Assembly (NCBI RefSeq): GCF_003236295.1
Contig: NZ_POTW01000037.1
Span: 1 to 54,541, forward strand
Source: Jiangella anatolica
GTDB lineage: Bacteria; Actinomycetota; Actinomycetes; Jiangellales; Jiangellaceae
Direction of reading: 5' to 3'
Length of the DNA stretch: 54,541 nt
Position 1 is the stretch's first letter. The number at the start of each line of letters is the position of its first letter. A model generated the notes under the pieces. The model made no database searches. It was not told where the DNA came from and saw only the letters and a list, made by a program, of their open reading frames with translations. Of this stretch, positions 33,807-43,519 are shown piece after piece. Both the position numbers and the translations under genes were made by a program.

Positions 33807-34802
33807 TCAGGTCGTGGCGTGCGTGCTTTCTCCGCTCAACGGTGCCACGGACGGCGGCATTCCCCGCCCCGGTGTTCGACTGGTGGACGCCGATGTCCGG
33901 ATCCTGGACGCGTCGCGGACGAACTCGCGGATGATCCCGGCGACGGCGGCGGGGTGCTCCATCATCGCGACGTGCCCGGTGTTGGGCATGTAGACCAGCC
34001 GGGCGTACCGCAGCGCCCGCCGCCACCGGGTGCGGCCCCACGCGCCGACCAGGGCGTCGCGCGCGCCCATGATGACCAGCGTGGGCCGCAGGATGTGGCT
34101 GGCGGCCCGCCAGGCCGACTCGCGTCCGGGCCGGGTGTAGTGCCGCACGATCGAGCGCAGCGCCTGCAGCAGGACGGTGTCGGCATACGGCCGGCTCATC
34201 CACTGGTCGCGCTGCTCCGCGGCGAACGTGAGCTCGGCCATCGGGATCACGGCCACGTCGGCGAACAGGATGGCGGCGAGTCGCTCGGCCTGCTTCTCCG
34301 GTGCGACGTACGCGGCCGACCGGATGATGCGCTCGCCCAGCCACGGCACCGCCATGACGGCGGTCGCCTGCGCCGCCCACGGCAGCCGGTACTGCGGCAT
34401 CGCCGGTGACACCAGGCTCAGCGTCAGCACCAGGTCCGGCCGCGAGGAGGCGACGTAGGTGCAGATCATGCCGCCGAGGGAGTTCGCGACCAGGTGCACC
34501 GGCCGGTCGAACGTCTCGAGGAACGCGACGACGTCGGCGACGTACTCGGCGACGGTGTGATGGTCGCCGGGCGGCGACTCGCCGAAGCCGGGCAGGTCGA
34601 TGGCCCATTGCGCGGCGTCGTCGTGCAGCTCGCGCATGAGCGTCGTCCAGTTCGTGGACGAGCCGCCCAGTCCGTGGACATACACCAGCGGGGTGCGGTC
34701 GTCGCCGTCCCCGTCGCCCTCGGGCTCGGTGTGGCGGACGAACACGCGCCGCCCGGTCGAGAGCGTCAGGTGCTCCCCGGGCCAGGCCTCGATCCGTTCC
34801 AC
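33807..34802 (-). CDS. Alpha/beta-fold hydrolase
   Basis: This protein of about 331 residues has the alpha/beta hydrolase fold: oxyanion segment VYVHGLGGSSTNW, nucleophile elbow VANSLGGM, acid in LVIMGARDALVG and His in MPNTGHVAMMEHP. Substrate class is not readable; esterase or carbon-carbon hydrolase are both possible. Start choice is uncertain: GTG 34802 is used, but the GGAGG before it is too close, and there is no better in-frame start for some distance. The Ser/Thr-rich C-terminal tail after residue 310 looks disordered. It probably shares a transcript with moeZ and the lipoprotein. Confidence 0.8.
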   Translation of the reverse strand: MERIEAWPGEHLTLSTGRRVFVRHTEPEGDGDGDDRTPLVYVHGLGGSSTNWTTLMRELHDDAAQWAIDLPGFGESPPGDHHTVAEYVADVVAFLETFDRPVHLVANSLGGMICTYVASSRPDLVLTLSLVSPAMPQYRLPWAAQATAVMAVPWLGERIIRSAAYVAPEKQAERLAAILFADVAVIPMAELTFAAEQRDQWMSRPYADTVLLQALRSIVRHYTRPGRESAWRAASHILRPTLVIMGARDALVGAWGRTRWRRALRYARLVYMPNTGHVAMMEHPAAVAGIIREFVRDASRIRTSASTSRTPGRGMPPSVAPLSGESTHATT

Positions 34803-34883
34803 CCTCCGATGTTGGCACAGAAGGGGCTGAGGAAATGCTGAGCGGGTACCGTCGATGAGAGACACGGGTCCGGGAGGTGCACA

Positions 34884-35075
34884 GTGACCGAGCGCCGCAG
34901 CCACGACGATCCCGAGGTCGCCGAGGGCGACCTGACCGAGCAGCACCGTCCCCTCGTCGACGATCCGGACGATTCCGGCGACGACGTCCCGGCCACGGTT
35001 CCGGATGGCGTCGACCCCGCCGATGCGCAGGAACAACGCCAGCCGGTCGGGTACGACGAGGACGACTATCGCTGA
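34884..35075 (+). CDS. Small acidic protein of unknown function
   Basis: This 63-residue, highly acidic protein starts at GTG 34884 with a good GGGAGG 7 nt upstream. It contains many Asp, Glu and Pro residues and is probably disordered. I recognise no family. The Shine-Dalgarno, the isolated position between divergent genes and a TACCGT box at about 34847 support a real gene. It ends 55 nt before the TetR gene. Confidence 0.55.
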   Translation: MTERRSHDDPEVAEGDLTEQHRPLVDDPDDSGDDVPATVPDGVDPADAQEQRQPVGYDEDDYR

Positions 35076-35086
35076 GGGTTCGGGGC

Positions 35087-35105
35087 CGGGAACGATACGA
35101 TCCCG
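35087..35105. promoter_or_regulatory. Inverted repeat upstream of the TetR gene, possible autoregulatory operator
   Basis: CGGGA (35087-35091) and TCCCG (35101-35105) flank ACGATACGA. The repeat lies 25 nt before the GTG of the TetR gene, next to a TATATC box (35109-35114). The arms are short, so this is tentative. Confidence 0.35.
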
Positions 35106-35130
35106 ACATATATCCAATCCGAGGAGTGCC

Positions 35131-35754
35131 GTGACGACCGTGCCCGCCATACCGGCCCGCGGCATCCGCATGCCCCGTGACCAGCGCCGGGCCCAGCTCC
35201 TCGGCGCCGCCCGCGAGGTGTTCGTCGCACAGGGCTACCACGCCGCGGCCATGGACGACATCGCCGACCGCGCCGGCGTCAGCAAGCCGGTCCTCTACCA
35301 GCACTTCCCGGGCAAGCTCGAGCTGTACATCGCGCTGCTCGACGCCAGCAAGAACGAGCTGCTCGAGATCCTGCACCGGGCGATGGCCTCCACCGACGAC
35401 AACAAGCAGCGCGTCATCGCCACCGTCAACGCCTACTTCGAGTTCGTCGACAACGACAACGGCGGCTACCGGCTGCTGTTCGAGTCCGACCTCCCGAACG
35501 AGCCGGCCGTCCGCGAGCGGCTGGACCGGCTGACCGAGCTGTGCTCGCAGGAGGTCAGCCAGATCATCGCCGACGACACCGGCCTGCCGCCGCAGGAGTC
35601 GAACCTGCTCGCCGTCGGCCTGGTCGGCATCGCCCAGGTCACCGCGCGGTACTGGCTGTCGTCCGGCGCCGGAATCCCGCGCGCGGCCGCCGCCGAGCTC
35701 GTCGCCGCCCTCGGCTGGCGTGGCATCCGCGGTTTCCCCAAGCGCGACGGCTGA
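35131..35754 (+). CDS. TetR-family transcriptional regulator (conserved next to DUF3107)
   Basis: This 207-residue protein has an N-terminal TetR DNA-binding domain: helix-turn-helix at about 40-60 (AAAMDDIADRAGVSKPVLYQ, then HF). The helical ligand and dimer domain follows. It matches the Rv3208-type regulator that sits beside the DUF3107 gene in actinobacteria. GTG 35131 follows GAGGAG at 4 nt. The effector is unknown. Close spacing to the DUF3107 gene (107 nt, with its own possible TAGCCT box) suggests partly separate transcription. Confidence 0.92.
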   Translation: MTTVPAIPARGIRMPRDQRRAQLLGAAREVFVAQGYHAAAMDDIADRAGVSKPVLYQHFPGKLELYIALLDASKNELLEILHRAMASTDDNKQRVIATVNAYFEFVDNDNGGYRLLFESDLPNEPAVRERLDRLTELCSQEVSQIIADDTGLPPQESNLLAVGLVGIAQVTARYWLSSGAGIPRAAAAELVAALGWRGIRGFPKRDG

Positions 35755-35861
35755 CGATTACGCTCGCGGCGCACACGGCGTCGCGTGCGGAATGGCCTGG
35801 ACTAGCCTTGCGGTTGACCAACACACCGACAAGCAGGTTCCTGCGCCGAGGGGAGACGAGA

Positions 35862-36095
35862 GTGGCCGTGGAGGTCAAGATCGGCGTGCACAACGCCACC
35901 CGGGAGCTGGTGCTCGAGAGCGGTCAGTCGCCCGAGGAGATCGAGCGAGTGGTGCGCGACGCCATGACCGACAAGGAAGGGCTGCTCGACCTCACCGACG
36001 AGCGCGGCAAGCGGGTGCTCGTCCGCACCGCCCACCTCACCTACGTCGAGATCGGTGAGCCGGTCGAGCGCCGGGTCGGTTTCGGCACCGTCTGA
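35862..36095 (+). CDS. DUF3107 family protein
   Basis: This 77-residue protein starts VAVEVKIGVHNATRELVLES and ends GEPVERRVGFGTV, the whole-length pattern of DUF3107, a short ATP-binding-annotated actinobacterial family (Rv3208A/TB9.4 type). Function is not established. GTG 35862 follows GGGGAG. It is followed directly by a strong terminator. Gene order TetR - DUF3107 - ferritin-like - DEAD helicase is conserved in the phylum. Confidence 0.92.
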   Translation: MAVEVKIGVHNATRELVLESGQSPEEIERVVRDAMTDKEGLLDLTDERGKRVLVRTAHLTYVEIGEPVERRVGFGTV

Positions 36096-36102
36096 TCGTC
36101 CG

Positions 36103-36129
36103 CCCCGGAGGGTCTCGCACCCTCCGGGG
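36103..36129. terminator. Bidirectional hairpin terminator
   Basis: CCCCGGAGGGT (36103-36113) pairs perfectly with ACCCTCCGGGG (36119-36129) around loop CTCGC. TTCTCGGTT follows on the plus strand. It lies between the convergent DUF3107 and ferritin-like genes and can serve both. Confidence 0.9.
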
Positions 36130-36146
36130 TTCTCGGTTCGCCCCAG

Positions 36147-36830
36147 TTAGGTCGACAGGCCGAGCTTGGTCATCCGGTCGCTGTGCTTCTTCGTGATGCG
36201 CGCGAACAGCTGACCGATCTCGGCGAGATCCATGCCGGGGCGGTCGACGCCGCCGACGAGCAGGACCGCCAGCGCGTCCCGGTCGACGGCGACGCGCTGG
36301 GCCTGGGCGAGGGCTTCGCCGACCAGGCGGCGGGCCCACAGCGCGAGCCGGCCGGCCAGGCGGGGGTCGGCGTCGACGGCCTCGCGGACCCGGCCGACGG
36401 CGAAGTCGGCGTGCCCGGCGTCGGCCAGCACCTCGAGCACCAGCTCGCGGGTCGCCGGGTCGACGGTCTCGGCGACCTCGCGGTAGAAGTCGGCCGCCAG
36501 CCCGTCGCCGACGTAGGCCTTGACCAGGCCTTCCAGCCAGTTCGCCGGCGCGGTGTTGGCGTGGAACTGCTCCAGCGGCGTCCGGAACGGCGCCATCGCG
36601 TCGTCGACCGGCGCGCCGAGCTGGTCCAGCCGCTCGCGGATCCGCTCGAAGTGATGGAACTCGGTGACGGCCATGCCGGCCAGCGCGGCCTTGTCGGCCA
36701 GCGTCGGCGCCAGGCCCGCGTCGGCGGCCATCCGCTCGAACCCCATCAGCTCACCGAGGCCCAGCAGACCGAGCAGATCGACGACGCCGGCCCGGTAGGC
36801 GGGGTCCTCGAAGGCGTCACTCGCGGTCAC
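36147..36830 (-). CDS. Ferritin-like-fold protein (Rv3210c type)
   Basis: This 227-residue all-helical protein has the ferritin-like four-helix pattern with carboxylate and His candidates in each helix: GELMGFERM, TEFHHFERI, DFYREVAETV and ADAGHADFA. This resembles diiron proteins related to tRNA hydroxylase MiaE, but the MiaE assignment is not secure. The last helix region (GQLFARITKKHSDRMTKLGLS) is basic. The start is GTG 36830. It is divergent from the helicase gene and convergent with the DUF3107 gene. Confidence 0.8.
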   Translation of the reverse strand: MTASDAFEDPAYRAGVVDLLGLLGLGELMGFERMAADAGLAPTLADKAALAGMAVTEFHHFERIRERLDQLGAPVDDAMAPFRTPLEQFHANTAPANWLEGLVKAYVGDGLAADFYREVAETVDPATRELVLEVLADAGHADFAVGRVREAVDADPRLAGRLALWARRLVGEALAQAQRVAVDRDALAVLLVGGVDRPGMDLAEIGQLFARITKKHSDRMTKLGLST

Positions 36831-36884
36831 GATCGCAACGATAACGGCGTGGCGCCGATGACGGTGAACAGCACTCCAATCGAC

Positions 36885-37066
36885 TTGCCGTTACACTGGG
36901 CGATGGTATAGATGGCGTCCGGGCGAAACGGGCGCCCCCTGGGGACGAACCGGACGTCCGTACGCGATACCACGCGGCCTCTGGGCCCGCCGGCTAAGTC
37001 GCCGGCGCGCGGCCCGGTTGGCGCGTCGCGTGCACGCCGTCTCGCGGCCTCGGGGTCCTGCGACGA
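36885..37066 (+). promoter_or_regulatory. Promoter and long structured leader of the DEAD-box helicase gene
   Basis: TTGCCG (36885-36890), 16-nt spacer and TATAGA (36907-36912) form a good promoter. Transcription would start near 36919, leaving a leader of about 150 nt. The leader contains a hairpin with GCCGGC at 36989-36994 and 37001-37006, enclosed by GGGCC/GGCCC. No clear Shine-Dalgarno precedes the ATG at 37067. Such leaders often mediate cold or autogenous control of RNA helicases. Confidence 0.6.
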
Positions 37067-38590
<1,524 letters not shown>

Positions 38591-38599
38591 CGGGCAGCT

Positions 38600-38630
38600 G
38601 ACGATCGCCCCGGGCGCCGGGGCGATCGTC
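38600..38630. terminator. Bidirectional hairpin terminator between convergent genes
   Basis: GACGATCGCCCC (38600-38611) pairs perfectly with GGGGCGATCGTC (38619-38630) around a 7-nt loop. The right arm overlaps the stop codon of the minus-strand PLP gene (38629-38631), and the left arm begins 10 nt after the helicase stop. Confidence 0.9.
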
Positions 38631-39594
38631 ACACCACGCCCACCCAGCGGTGGTACGCGTCGAGATCGACGTTGCCGCCGCAGACGATGGTGGCGACGTG
38701 CCGCCCGGCGAAGCGGTCGCGGTCCTCGAGGATCGCCGCGACGCCGAGCGCGGCCGACGGCTCCACGACGAGCCCGGCGTGCTCGAGCAGGACCCGCATG
38801 CCGGCGGTGATCGACGCCTCCTCGACGAGGACGGCGTCGTCGGCCACCGCGAGCAGGTCGTCCAGCACGGCCGGGATCGGACGGCGCCCGGCGACGCCGT
38901 CGGCGATCGTGTCGGTGGACTCGGTGGTGACGACGCGCCGCTCGCGCCACGACAGCGTCATCGCCGGCGCGCCGAGCGGCTGGACGCAGATGACCTCGAC
39001 ACCGGGCGCGAGCGCCTTCAGCACGTGACCCACGCCGGTGGCCATCGCGCCGCCGCCGAGGGCGATCAGGACGGCGTCGAACGGCGGCGCCGCGTCCACC
39101 AGCTCCAGGCCGATCGTCGCCGCGCCCTCGCACGTCTCCAGATCCTGGCTGTCCTCGACCAGCCGGATGCCGTCGTGCCGCGCGATGGCCGCCGCCCGCT
39201 CGCGGGCCTGGTCGAAGTCGCCGTCGACGAGCTCCAGCCGGGCACCCAATGCGCGGATGCGCTCGAGCTTCGCCGTGGGCGCGAACCGCGAGGCCACGAC
39301 GGTCACGTCGAGCCCGCGGCGACGACCGGACCACGCGAGGGCCTGGCCGAGGTTGCCCGCGCTGGCGCACACCGCGGCGCCGGCGCCGTTCGCCGCAAGC
39401 AGGCTCGCGACCACCTCGGTGCCGCGGCCCTTGAAGCTGCGCACCGGGTTCGCCGTCTCGAGCTTGACGCTCACCGCGCAGCCGAGGTCCGGTTCCATCG
39501 CCTCGCAGCGGTACAGCGGTGTGTCGAGGAAGAGCGGATCGATCATCCGGCGAGCCGCCCGGATCCGGGCGAGGTCGAGGCGCGTCTCCAGCAC
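38629..39594 (-). CDS. PLP-dependent lyase of the threonine/serine dehydratase family
   Basis: This 321-residue fold-type-II PLP enzyme has the Schiff-base Lys55 in VRSFKGRG, the ASAGNLGQALA asparagine loop and the phosphate-binding GGGAMATG. There is no C-terminal ACT-like regulatory domain, so it resembles catabolic threonine dehydratases or serine/threonine racemase-like enzymes. GTG 39594 is 8 nt after a TAGGCT box, so the message may be leaderless. The frame stays open upstream to 39828 through two long hairpins, but that extension does not resemble the family and was rejected. Substrate preference cannot be read. Confidence 0.87.
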   Translation of the reverse strand: MLETRLDLARIRAARRMIDPLFLDTPLYRCEAMEPDLGCAVSVKLETANPVRSFKGRGTEVVASLLAANGAGAAVCASAGNLGQALAWSGRRRGLDVTVVASRFAPTAKLERIRALGARLELVDGDFDQARERAAAIARHDGIRLVEDSQDLETCEGAATIGLELVDAAPPFDAVLIALGGGAMATGVGHVLKALAPGVEVICVQPLGAPAMTLSWRERRVVTTESTDTIADGVAGRRPIPAVLDDLLAVADDAVLVEEASITAGMRVLLEHAGLVVEPSAALGVAAILEDRDRFAGRHVATIVCGGNVDLDAYHRWVGVV

Positions 39595-39626
39595 GTCGTC
39601 GAAGCCTAGCCGCGAACGTGCGAAGA

Positions 39627-39663
39627 GGTCCGGTGACCCCACGGGGGAGGGGGTCACCGGACC
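39627..39663. repeat. Perfect 14-bp inverted repeat (hairpin H1)
   Basis: Arm 39627-39640 (GGTCCGGTGACCCC) is the exact complement of 39650-39663 around a 9-nt loop. On the minus strand the loop is C-rich (CTCCCCCGT). A GGTCC at 39669-39673 could compete with the left arm for GGACC. It lies upstream of the leftward PLP gene in a divergent region, where a terminator is not expected. Confidence 0.75.
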
Positions 39664-39678
39664 CCTTCGGTCCAGTGC

Positions 39679-39749
39679 GCCTTCCGATGCCCGCCGGCGC
39701 AGGGGTGGTGTGACCTCGGGGTGGAGGGTGCCGACGGTCATCGGAAGGC
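39679..39749. repeat. Long inverted repeat, about 19 bp (hairpin H2)
   Basis: GCCTTCCGATG (39679-39689) pairs with 39739-39749 over 11 bp. After one mismatch, CCGCCGGC (39691-39698) pairs with GCCGACGG (39730-39737), with one G-U if read on the minus strand. The loop is 31 nt. Function is unknown; it may be part of a structured RNA or a repeat element. Confidence 0.65.
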
Positions 39750-39841
39750 CACACGGCCGGGTGTCGCAGGCGCCCCCTGCTGTCCAGCCGTGCACGGGAG
39801 TCAGACGTGGGTACCAGCCCGCCGTCATCCCGAGCCTGTCG

Positions 39842-39859
39842 CGCCCGGCGTACCGGGCG
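39842..39859. repeat. Perfect 7-bp hairpin (H3)
   Basis: CGCCCGG (39842-39848) pairs with CCGGGCG (39853-39859) around CGTA. It is the third hairpin in the 380-nt gap between the divergent PLP and LuxR genes. I see no gene in the rest of this gap. Confidence 0.55.
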
Positions 39860-39974
39860 ACAAGCTGTGCCCAACGCTACGAACCGGCCCACGCGGCGAC
39901 ATCCGTAGTGATTACGCAAATTCTTATGCGGCGATCGTCGTGATCATGCTCAACCGCGTCTACCGTTGGCGTGC

Positions 39975-42548
39975 ATGCACGCCACTCACGCGTTGAGCCA
40001 GTGGCCGTTGGTCGGCCGCTACGAGGAGTACGCGGCTGCGCTGCAGGTCCTGGCCGGTGACGACGCCTCGACGGCGTTGGGCGTGCTGCTCGTGGGCGAG
40101 TCGGGCGTGGGCAAGTCGACGCTGGCGAGCCGGCTGGAGCTGGCCGTCGCCGATACCGCGTATGTGGTGACCGTCACATCGCCGAGCCGGGCGCAGCCGG
40201 TGATGCTCGGCGCGCTGGCCCCGCTGCTGACCGACGTTGCGGCGCATGCCGACACCAGCCCGATCTCGGTGTTCCAGGCCGCCGCGGACCGCCTCGGCCG
40301 CGACGCCGGCGGGCGGTCGGTCGTCCTGCGGGTCGAGGACGCTCACCTGCTCGACGGCGCGAGCGCGGGCGTGCTGCGCATGCTGGCGATGTCCAGACGA
40401 GCCCGGCTGCTGGTGACCAGCCGGCCGGGCCCCGGCATCCCGGACGACCTGGTGACGCTGTACAAGGACGGCTGGCTGCGCTGGATCGACATCGCTCCGC
40501 TGGACCGGGCCGAGACGACGCTGTTGCTGCGCGAGGCGCTGGGCGGCGTCGTCGGCCGCGACACCGACCGCCGGATGTGGGAGGCCAGCCTCGGCAACCC
40601 GCTCTACCTGCGCGAGCTGGTCCGCTCCGCGCTCAGCCGCGACGAGCTGCTGCACAACCACGGCGTGTGGACGTGGACCGGGCCGGTGGTGCCCGGGCGG
40701 CTGATCGAGCTGGTCACCGCGGAGCTGCGCCGCCGCCCCGACGGCGAGCGCGAGGTCCTGGAGATCGTCTCGCTGGCCGAGTCGCTGCCGCTGCCGCTGC
40801 TGTTCGAGCTGGCCGACACCGGCGCCGTCGACTCCCTGGTCGAGGCCGGCATGCTGGTCGTCGACAACGCCGCCGTGCCGCCGACGGCGCGGCTGTCGCA
40901 CCCCGTGTACGGCGAGGCGATCCGCAGTCTGGTACTGCCGGGACGGCGCCGGGTGCTGCGCGAGCGGGTCGTCCAGCACCTGCCCGGCCCGCACGACGCG
41001 TCGCTGCCGGACCTGCTGCGGTGGGTGTCGTGGGCGCTGGAGGCCGGGTCGGTACCCGAGCCGGAGCTGCTGGTCGAGGCGGCCGCGCTGGCCAACCGGC
41101 TGCAGCAGGCCGCCGACGCGCGCCGGTTCGCGGACCTGGCGCTGCTGGCCGACCCCGACGACAGCGTGGTGGCCGGCGCGCTGGCCCAGCGGGCCCGGGC
41201 GCACCGCGTGCTCGGCGCCGTCGACCGCGCCCAGGCCGACCTGGACCAGCTGGACGCGCTGCCGGCTCCGGTGCTGACGCCGGGGCTGCGGGCGCACGCC
41301 GCGATCACCGGCGCCGACGTGCTGTTCCACGGGCAGGCCGACCCGGCGGCCGCGGTCCGGCTGCTGGAGGCGACGCTGCCGCAGGTCGCGAGCTGCCCGC
41401 AGTCGTCGGCGGTGCTGCGCGGGCACCGGTTGTCGGTGCTGATGAACGCCGGCAGCGGCGAGGAGGCGTTGGACGAGGCGGTGGAGTTCCTCGCCGACAC
41501 GACGCTGCCGCTGCTGGCCCGCATCCAGCTGGCGGCGTCGGCACAGCTGGCGCTGGCCCGGGCCGGCCGGGTGGCCGAGGCGCTGCGGCTGGGCGAGCGG
41601 TACATGTCCGCGGCCCGCGAGTCGCTGTCCGAGGCGACGGCGTTCCTCATGCCGCTGCGTGCGGCCTGCGTGGTGATCCGGCTCTTCGCCGGAGACGTCG
41701 ACGGCGCGGAGCGGATGCACGCGGACGAGTCCGACCTCGACATCGGGCACGTGCACCATCACCGCAACGTGCCGGGGCTCGTGGAGGGGCAGCTGGCGAT
41801 GGCCCGCGGCCGCTGGTCCGAGGCGTCCGGGCATCTGGGCGGAGCCATCGCCGCGCTGCGCGACGCCGACCCGCGCGGGCTGCTGCCCGCCGTCCTCGCG
41901 CTGGCGGCGGAGGCGGCCATCTGGACCAACGACCTCGACGAGGCGAACCGGTTCCGGGAGGAGGCGCTGCGCCAGCCGGTGCACGAGTCGTCGACGATGT
42001 ACGGACGGCGCCGGCGCACCCTGCTGTGGGTGGGGCTGGCCCGCTGCGAGGGCGACGCCGTCGACCAGGCGCTGGCCGCCGCGGACTCGGCCGCCGACGC
42101 GCACCTTCCGCCGGCCGAGCTGGACTCCCTGCACATCGCGCTGCTCGGGCTGGCCGACGGGCTGCCCAGCGCCCGCGAGGTGACGCTGTCCGACGTCGCC
42201 GACCGGATGGCCGCCGCCGCCAAGCGGTGCGACGGCCTCCTCCGGGCCGACGCGATGGCCGGCTACGCCCGCGCACTCGCCGACGGCGACGCCGAGCTGG
42301 CCGCCGCGCACGAGGCGACGCTGGCCGGCTTCGGCGTCTGGACCAACCCGCCGCGGCAGCAGACGATCGCGCTGACCCGGCGCGAGCAGGAGATCGCCCC
42401 ACTGGCCGCCGCCGGGATCTCCTCGCGCGACATCGCCCGCCGGCTCACCATCTCCACGCGGACGGTCGAGAGCCACCTGGCCCGCATCTACGCCAAGCTC
42501 GGCATCACCAGCCGGGCCGAGCTGCCGGCCGCGCTGAGCGGCCGCTGA
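39975..42548 (+). CDS. LuxR-family ATP-binding regulator (LAL type)
   Basis: This 857-residue protein has an N-terminal AAA/STAND ATPase: Walker A GESGVGKST at 41-49, Walker B-like VVLRVEDAHLL near 117-127 and sensor LVTSRPG. A long helical TPR-like middle (about 350-780) and a C-terminal LuxR helix-turn-helix (about 798-855: TRREQEIAPLAAAGISSRDI, then TISTRTVESHLARIYAKLGI) follow. LAL regulators respond to ATP and a metabolite and often control catabolic or antibiotic genes. ATG 39975 is 8 nt after TACCGT (39961-39966), so it may be leaderless; a TTG at 39966 is the only other nearby start. Target genes are unknown. Confidence 0.9.
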   Translation: MHATHALSQWPLVGRYEEYAAALQVLAGDDASTALGVLLVGESGVGKSTLASRLELAVADTAYVVTVTSPSRAQPVMLGALAPLLTDVAAHADTSPISVFQAAADRLGRDAGGRSVVLRVEDAHLLDGASAGVLRMLAMSRRARLLVTSRPGPGIPDDLVTLYKDGWLRWIDIAPLDRAETTLLLREALGGVVGRDTDRRMWEASLGNPLYLRELVRSALSRDELLHNHGVWTWTGPVVPGRLIELVTAELRRRPDGEREVLEIVSLAESLPLPLLFELADTGAVDSLVEAGMLVVDNAAVPPTARLSHPVYGEAIRSLVLPGRRRVLRERVVQHLPGPHDASLPDLLRWVSWALEAGSVPEPELLVEAAALANRLQQAADARRFADLALLADPDDSVVAGALAQRARAHRVLGAVDRAQADLDQLDALPAPVLTPGLRAHAAITGADVLFHGQADPAAAVRLLEATLPQVASCPQSSAVLRGHRLSVLMNAGSGEEALDEAVEFLADTTLPLLARIQLAASAQLALARAGRVAEALRLGERYMSAARESLSEATAFLMPLRAACVVIRLFAGDVDGAERMHADESDLDIGHVHHHRNVPGLVEGQLAMARGRWSEASGHLGGAIAALRDADPRGLLPAVLALAAEAAIWTNDLDEANRFREEALRQPVHESSTMYGRRRRTLLWVGLARCEGDAVDQALAAADSAADAHLPPAELDSLHIALLGLADGLPSAREVTLSDVADRMAAAAKRCDGLLRADAMAGYARALADGDAELAAAHEATLAGFGVWTNPPRQQTIALTRREQEIAPLAAAGISSRDIARRLTISTRTVESHLARIYAKLGITSRAELPAALSGR

Positions 42549-42638
42549 ATGATCACGTTAAGTAGGGCTGCTCCCGCTCTACCAGGCGTGCATGCCTAGG
42601 GAGGCGGCAGAAGACCGGGGGTGGTGGCGCGGCGGCCG

Positions 42639-43376
42639 TCAGGTGCGGACGACGACGACCGGGGTGCCGACCTCGGTGTGCTCCCAGAGCGCGACGGCGT
42701 CCTCGAGGTCCTGCCGGATGCAGCCGTCGGACAGCGGCGTGCCCAGCTGCGAGAGCGTCTGGACCTCGGCGCCGGTGGCGGTGGCGACCGGCAGGTCGTG
42801 GAAGCCGATGTTGGAGTTCTCGCCGCGGAAGAACCGCACCATGTACTCCATGGTCTCGGTGCCGTGCCAGCTGACGGCGTCGCGGGACTTGGAGAACACG
42901 TCGAACGTGCCGGTGGGCAGCTGGTCATAGCGGCTGCCGGAGACGAAGTAGGTGCGCACGACGGTCTCGTCGGCGGCGACCAGCCAGACCTGCTGCTGGG
43001 TGATGTCGAACACGACACGGTGGCCGGAGCCGCTGCCGGCCGGGAGCGGCGCGGTGGCGACCGGCTTCACGTTCGGGTCCGGCGGCGGCGCCACGACGAC
43101 CTTCACCATGACCGGCCGGGTGGTCTTCGTGGCCGCCTCGCGGCCGTCGCCGCGGGAGGTGTCGTCGCCGTCGCGGTCCGACAGCGGCGGCAGCACGCCC
43201 GCGCTGGCCGGGACGTCGGGCCCGGTGGCGGTGCCGGCCAGCCCGAACAGGCCGGCGACGACGGCGACCGAGCCGCTGAGCACGGTGACCCGCACGCCGC
43301 TGACGCGGGAGCGGCGGCGCCGGCGGGACACCCGCCGCACGGCCGATCGGGACGAGACGCCGTAGCGTCCAGCCAT
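42639..43376 (-). CDS. L,D-transpeptidase (YkuD family), membrane-anchored
   Basis: This 245-residue protein has a basic N-terminus and one transmembrane or signal-anchor helix at about 28-48, then a disordered linker. The YkuD catalytic domain follows (about 120-245), with H193 in IGFHDLP and the nucleophile C219 in LSDGCIR. It makes 3-3 peptidoglycan cross-links or anchors proteins outside the membrane. The domain is minimal, with no Ig-like or LysM module. ATG 43376 follows AAGGAG. Confidence 0.9.
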   Translation of the reverse strand: MAGRYGVSSRSAVRRVSRRRRRSRVSGVRVTVLSGSVAVVAGLFGLAGTATGPDVPASAGVLPPLSDRDGDDTSRGDGREAATKTTRPVMVKVVVAPPPDPNVKPVATAPLPAGSGSGHRVVFDITQQQVWLVAADETVVRTYFVSGSRYDQLPTGTFDVFSKSRDAVSWHGTETMEYMVRFFRGENSNIGFHDLPVATATGAEVQTLSQLGTPLSDGCIRQDLEDAVALWEHTEVGTPVVVVRT

Positions 43377-43486
43377 CCGTGCTCCTTCAGGTCGGTCCGG
43401 GGGAAACCGTCACTCAGCGTACGCCACCCCGTCGACCCGGTGACCGCGCCCGCATGATCATGCTCTCGGGCGCGTCAGGGTAAACG

Positions 43487-43510
43487 TGACCGATGCGCCA
43501 ATATCGGTCA
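43487..43510 (-). terminator. 8-8-8 inverted repeat, probable terminator of the RecB-like gene
   Basis: TGACCGAT (43487-43494) pairs exactly with ATCGGTCA (43503-43510). It starts 10 nt past the stop of the minus-strand nuclease gene. A regulatory palindrome for the transpeptidase is the alternative. A separate perfect 12-bp palindrome GCATGATCATGC lies at 43452-43463. Confidence 0.45.
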
Positions 43511-43519
43511 GCGCCGTGG

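Noticed and set aside
39627-39749. Possible 6C-type small RNA
   Set aside because: Only one loop is C-rich and has five, not six, consecutive C residues, so I did not name it.
39595-39828. N-terminal extension of the PLP lyase
   Set aside because: The frame is open but passes through two perfect hairpins and lacks family similarity. GTG 39594 with a TAGGCT box is a better start.
43452-43463. Perfect palindrome GCATGATCATGC upstream of the transpeptidase gene
   Set aside because: It shares ATGATCAT with the 23145 element, but it is too short to claim relation and has no clear regulator.
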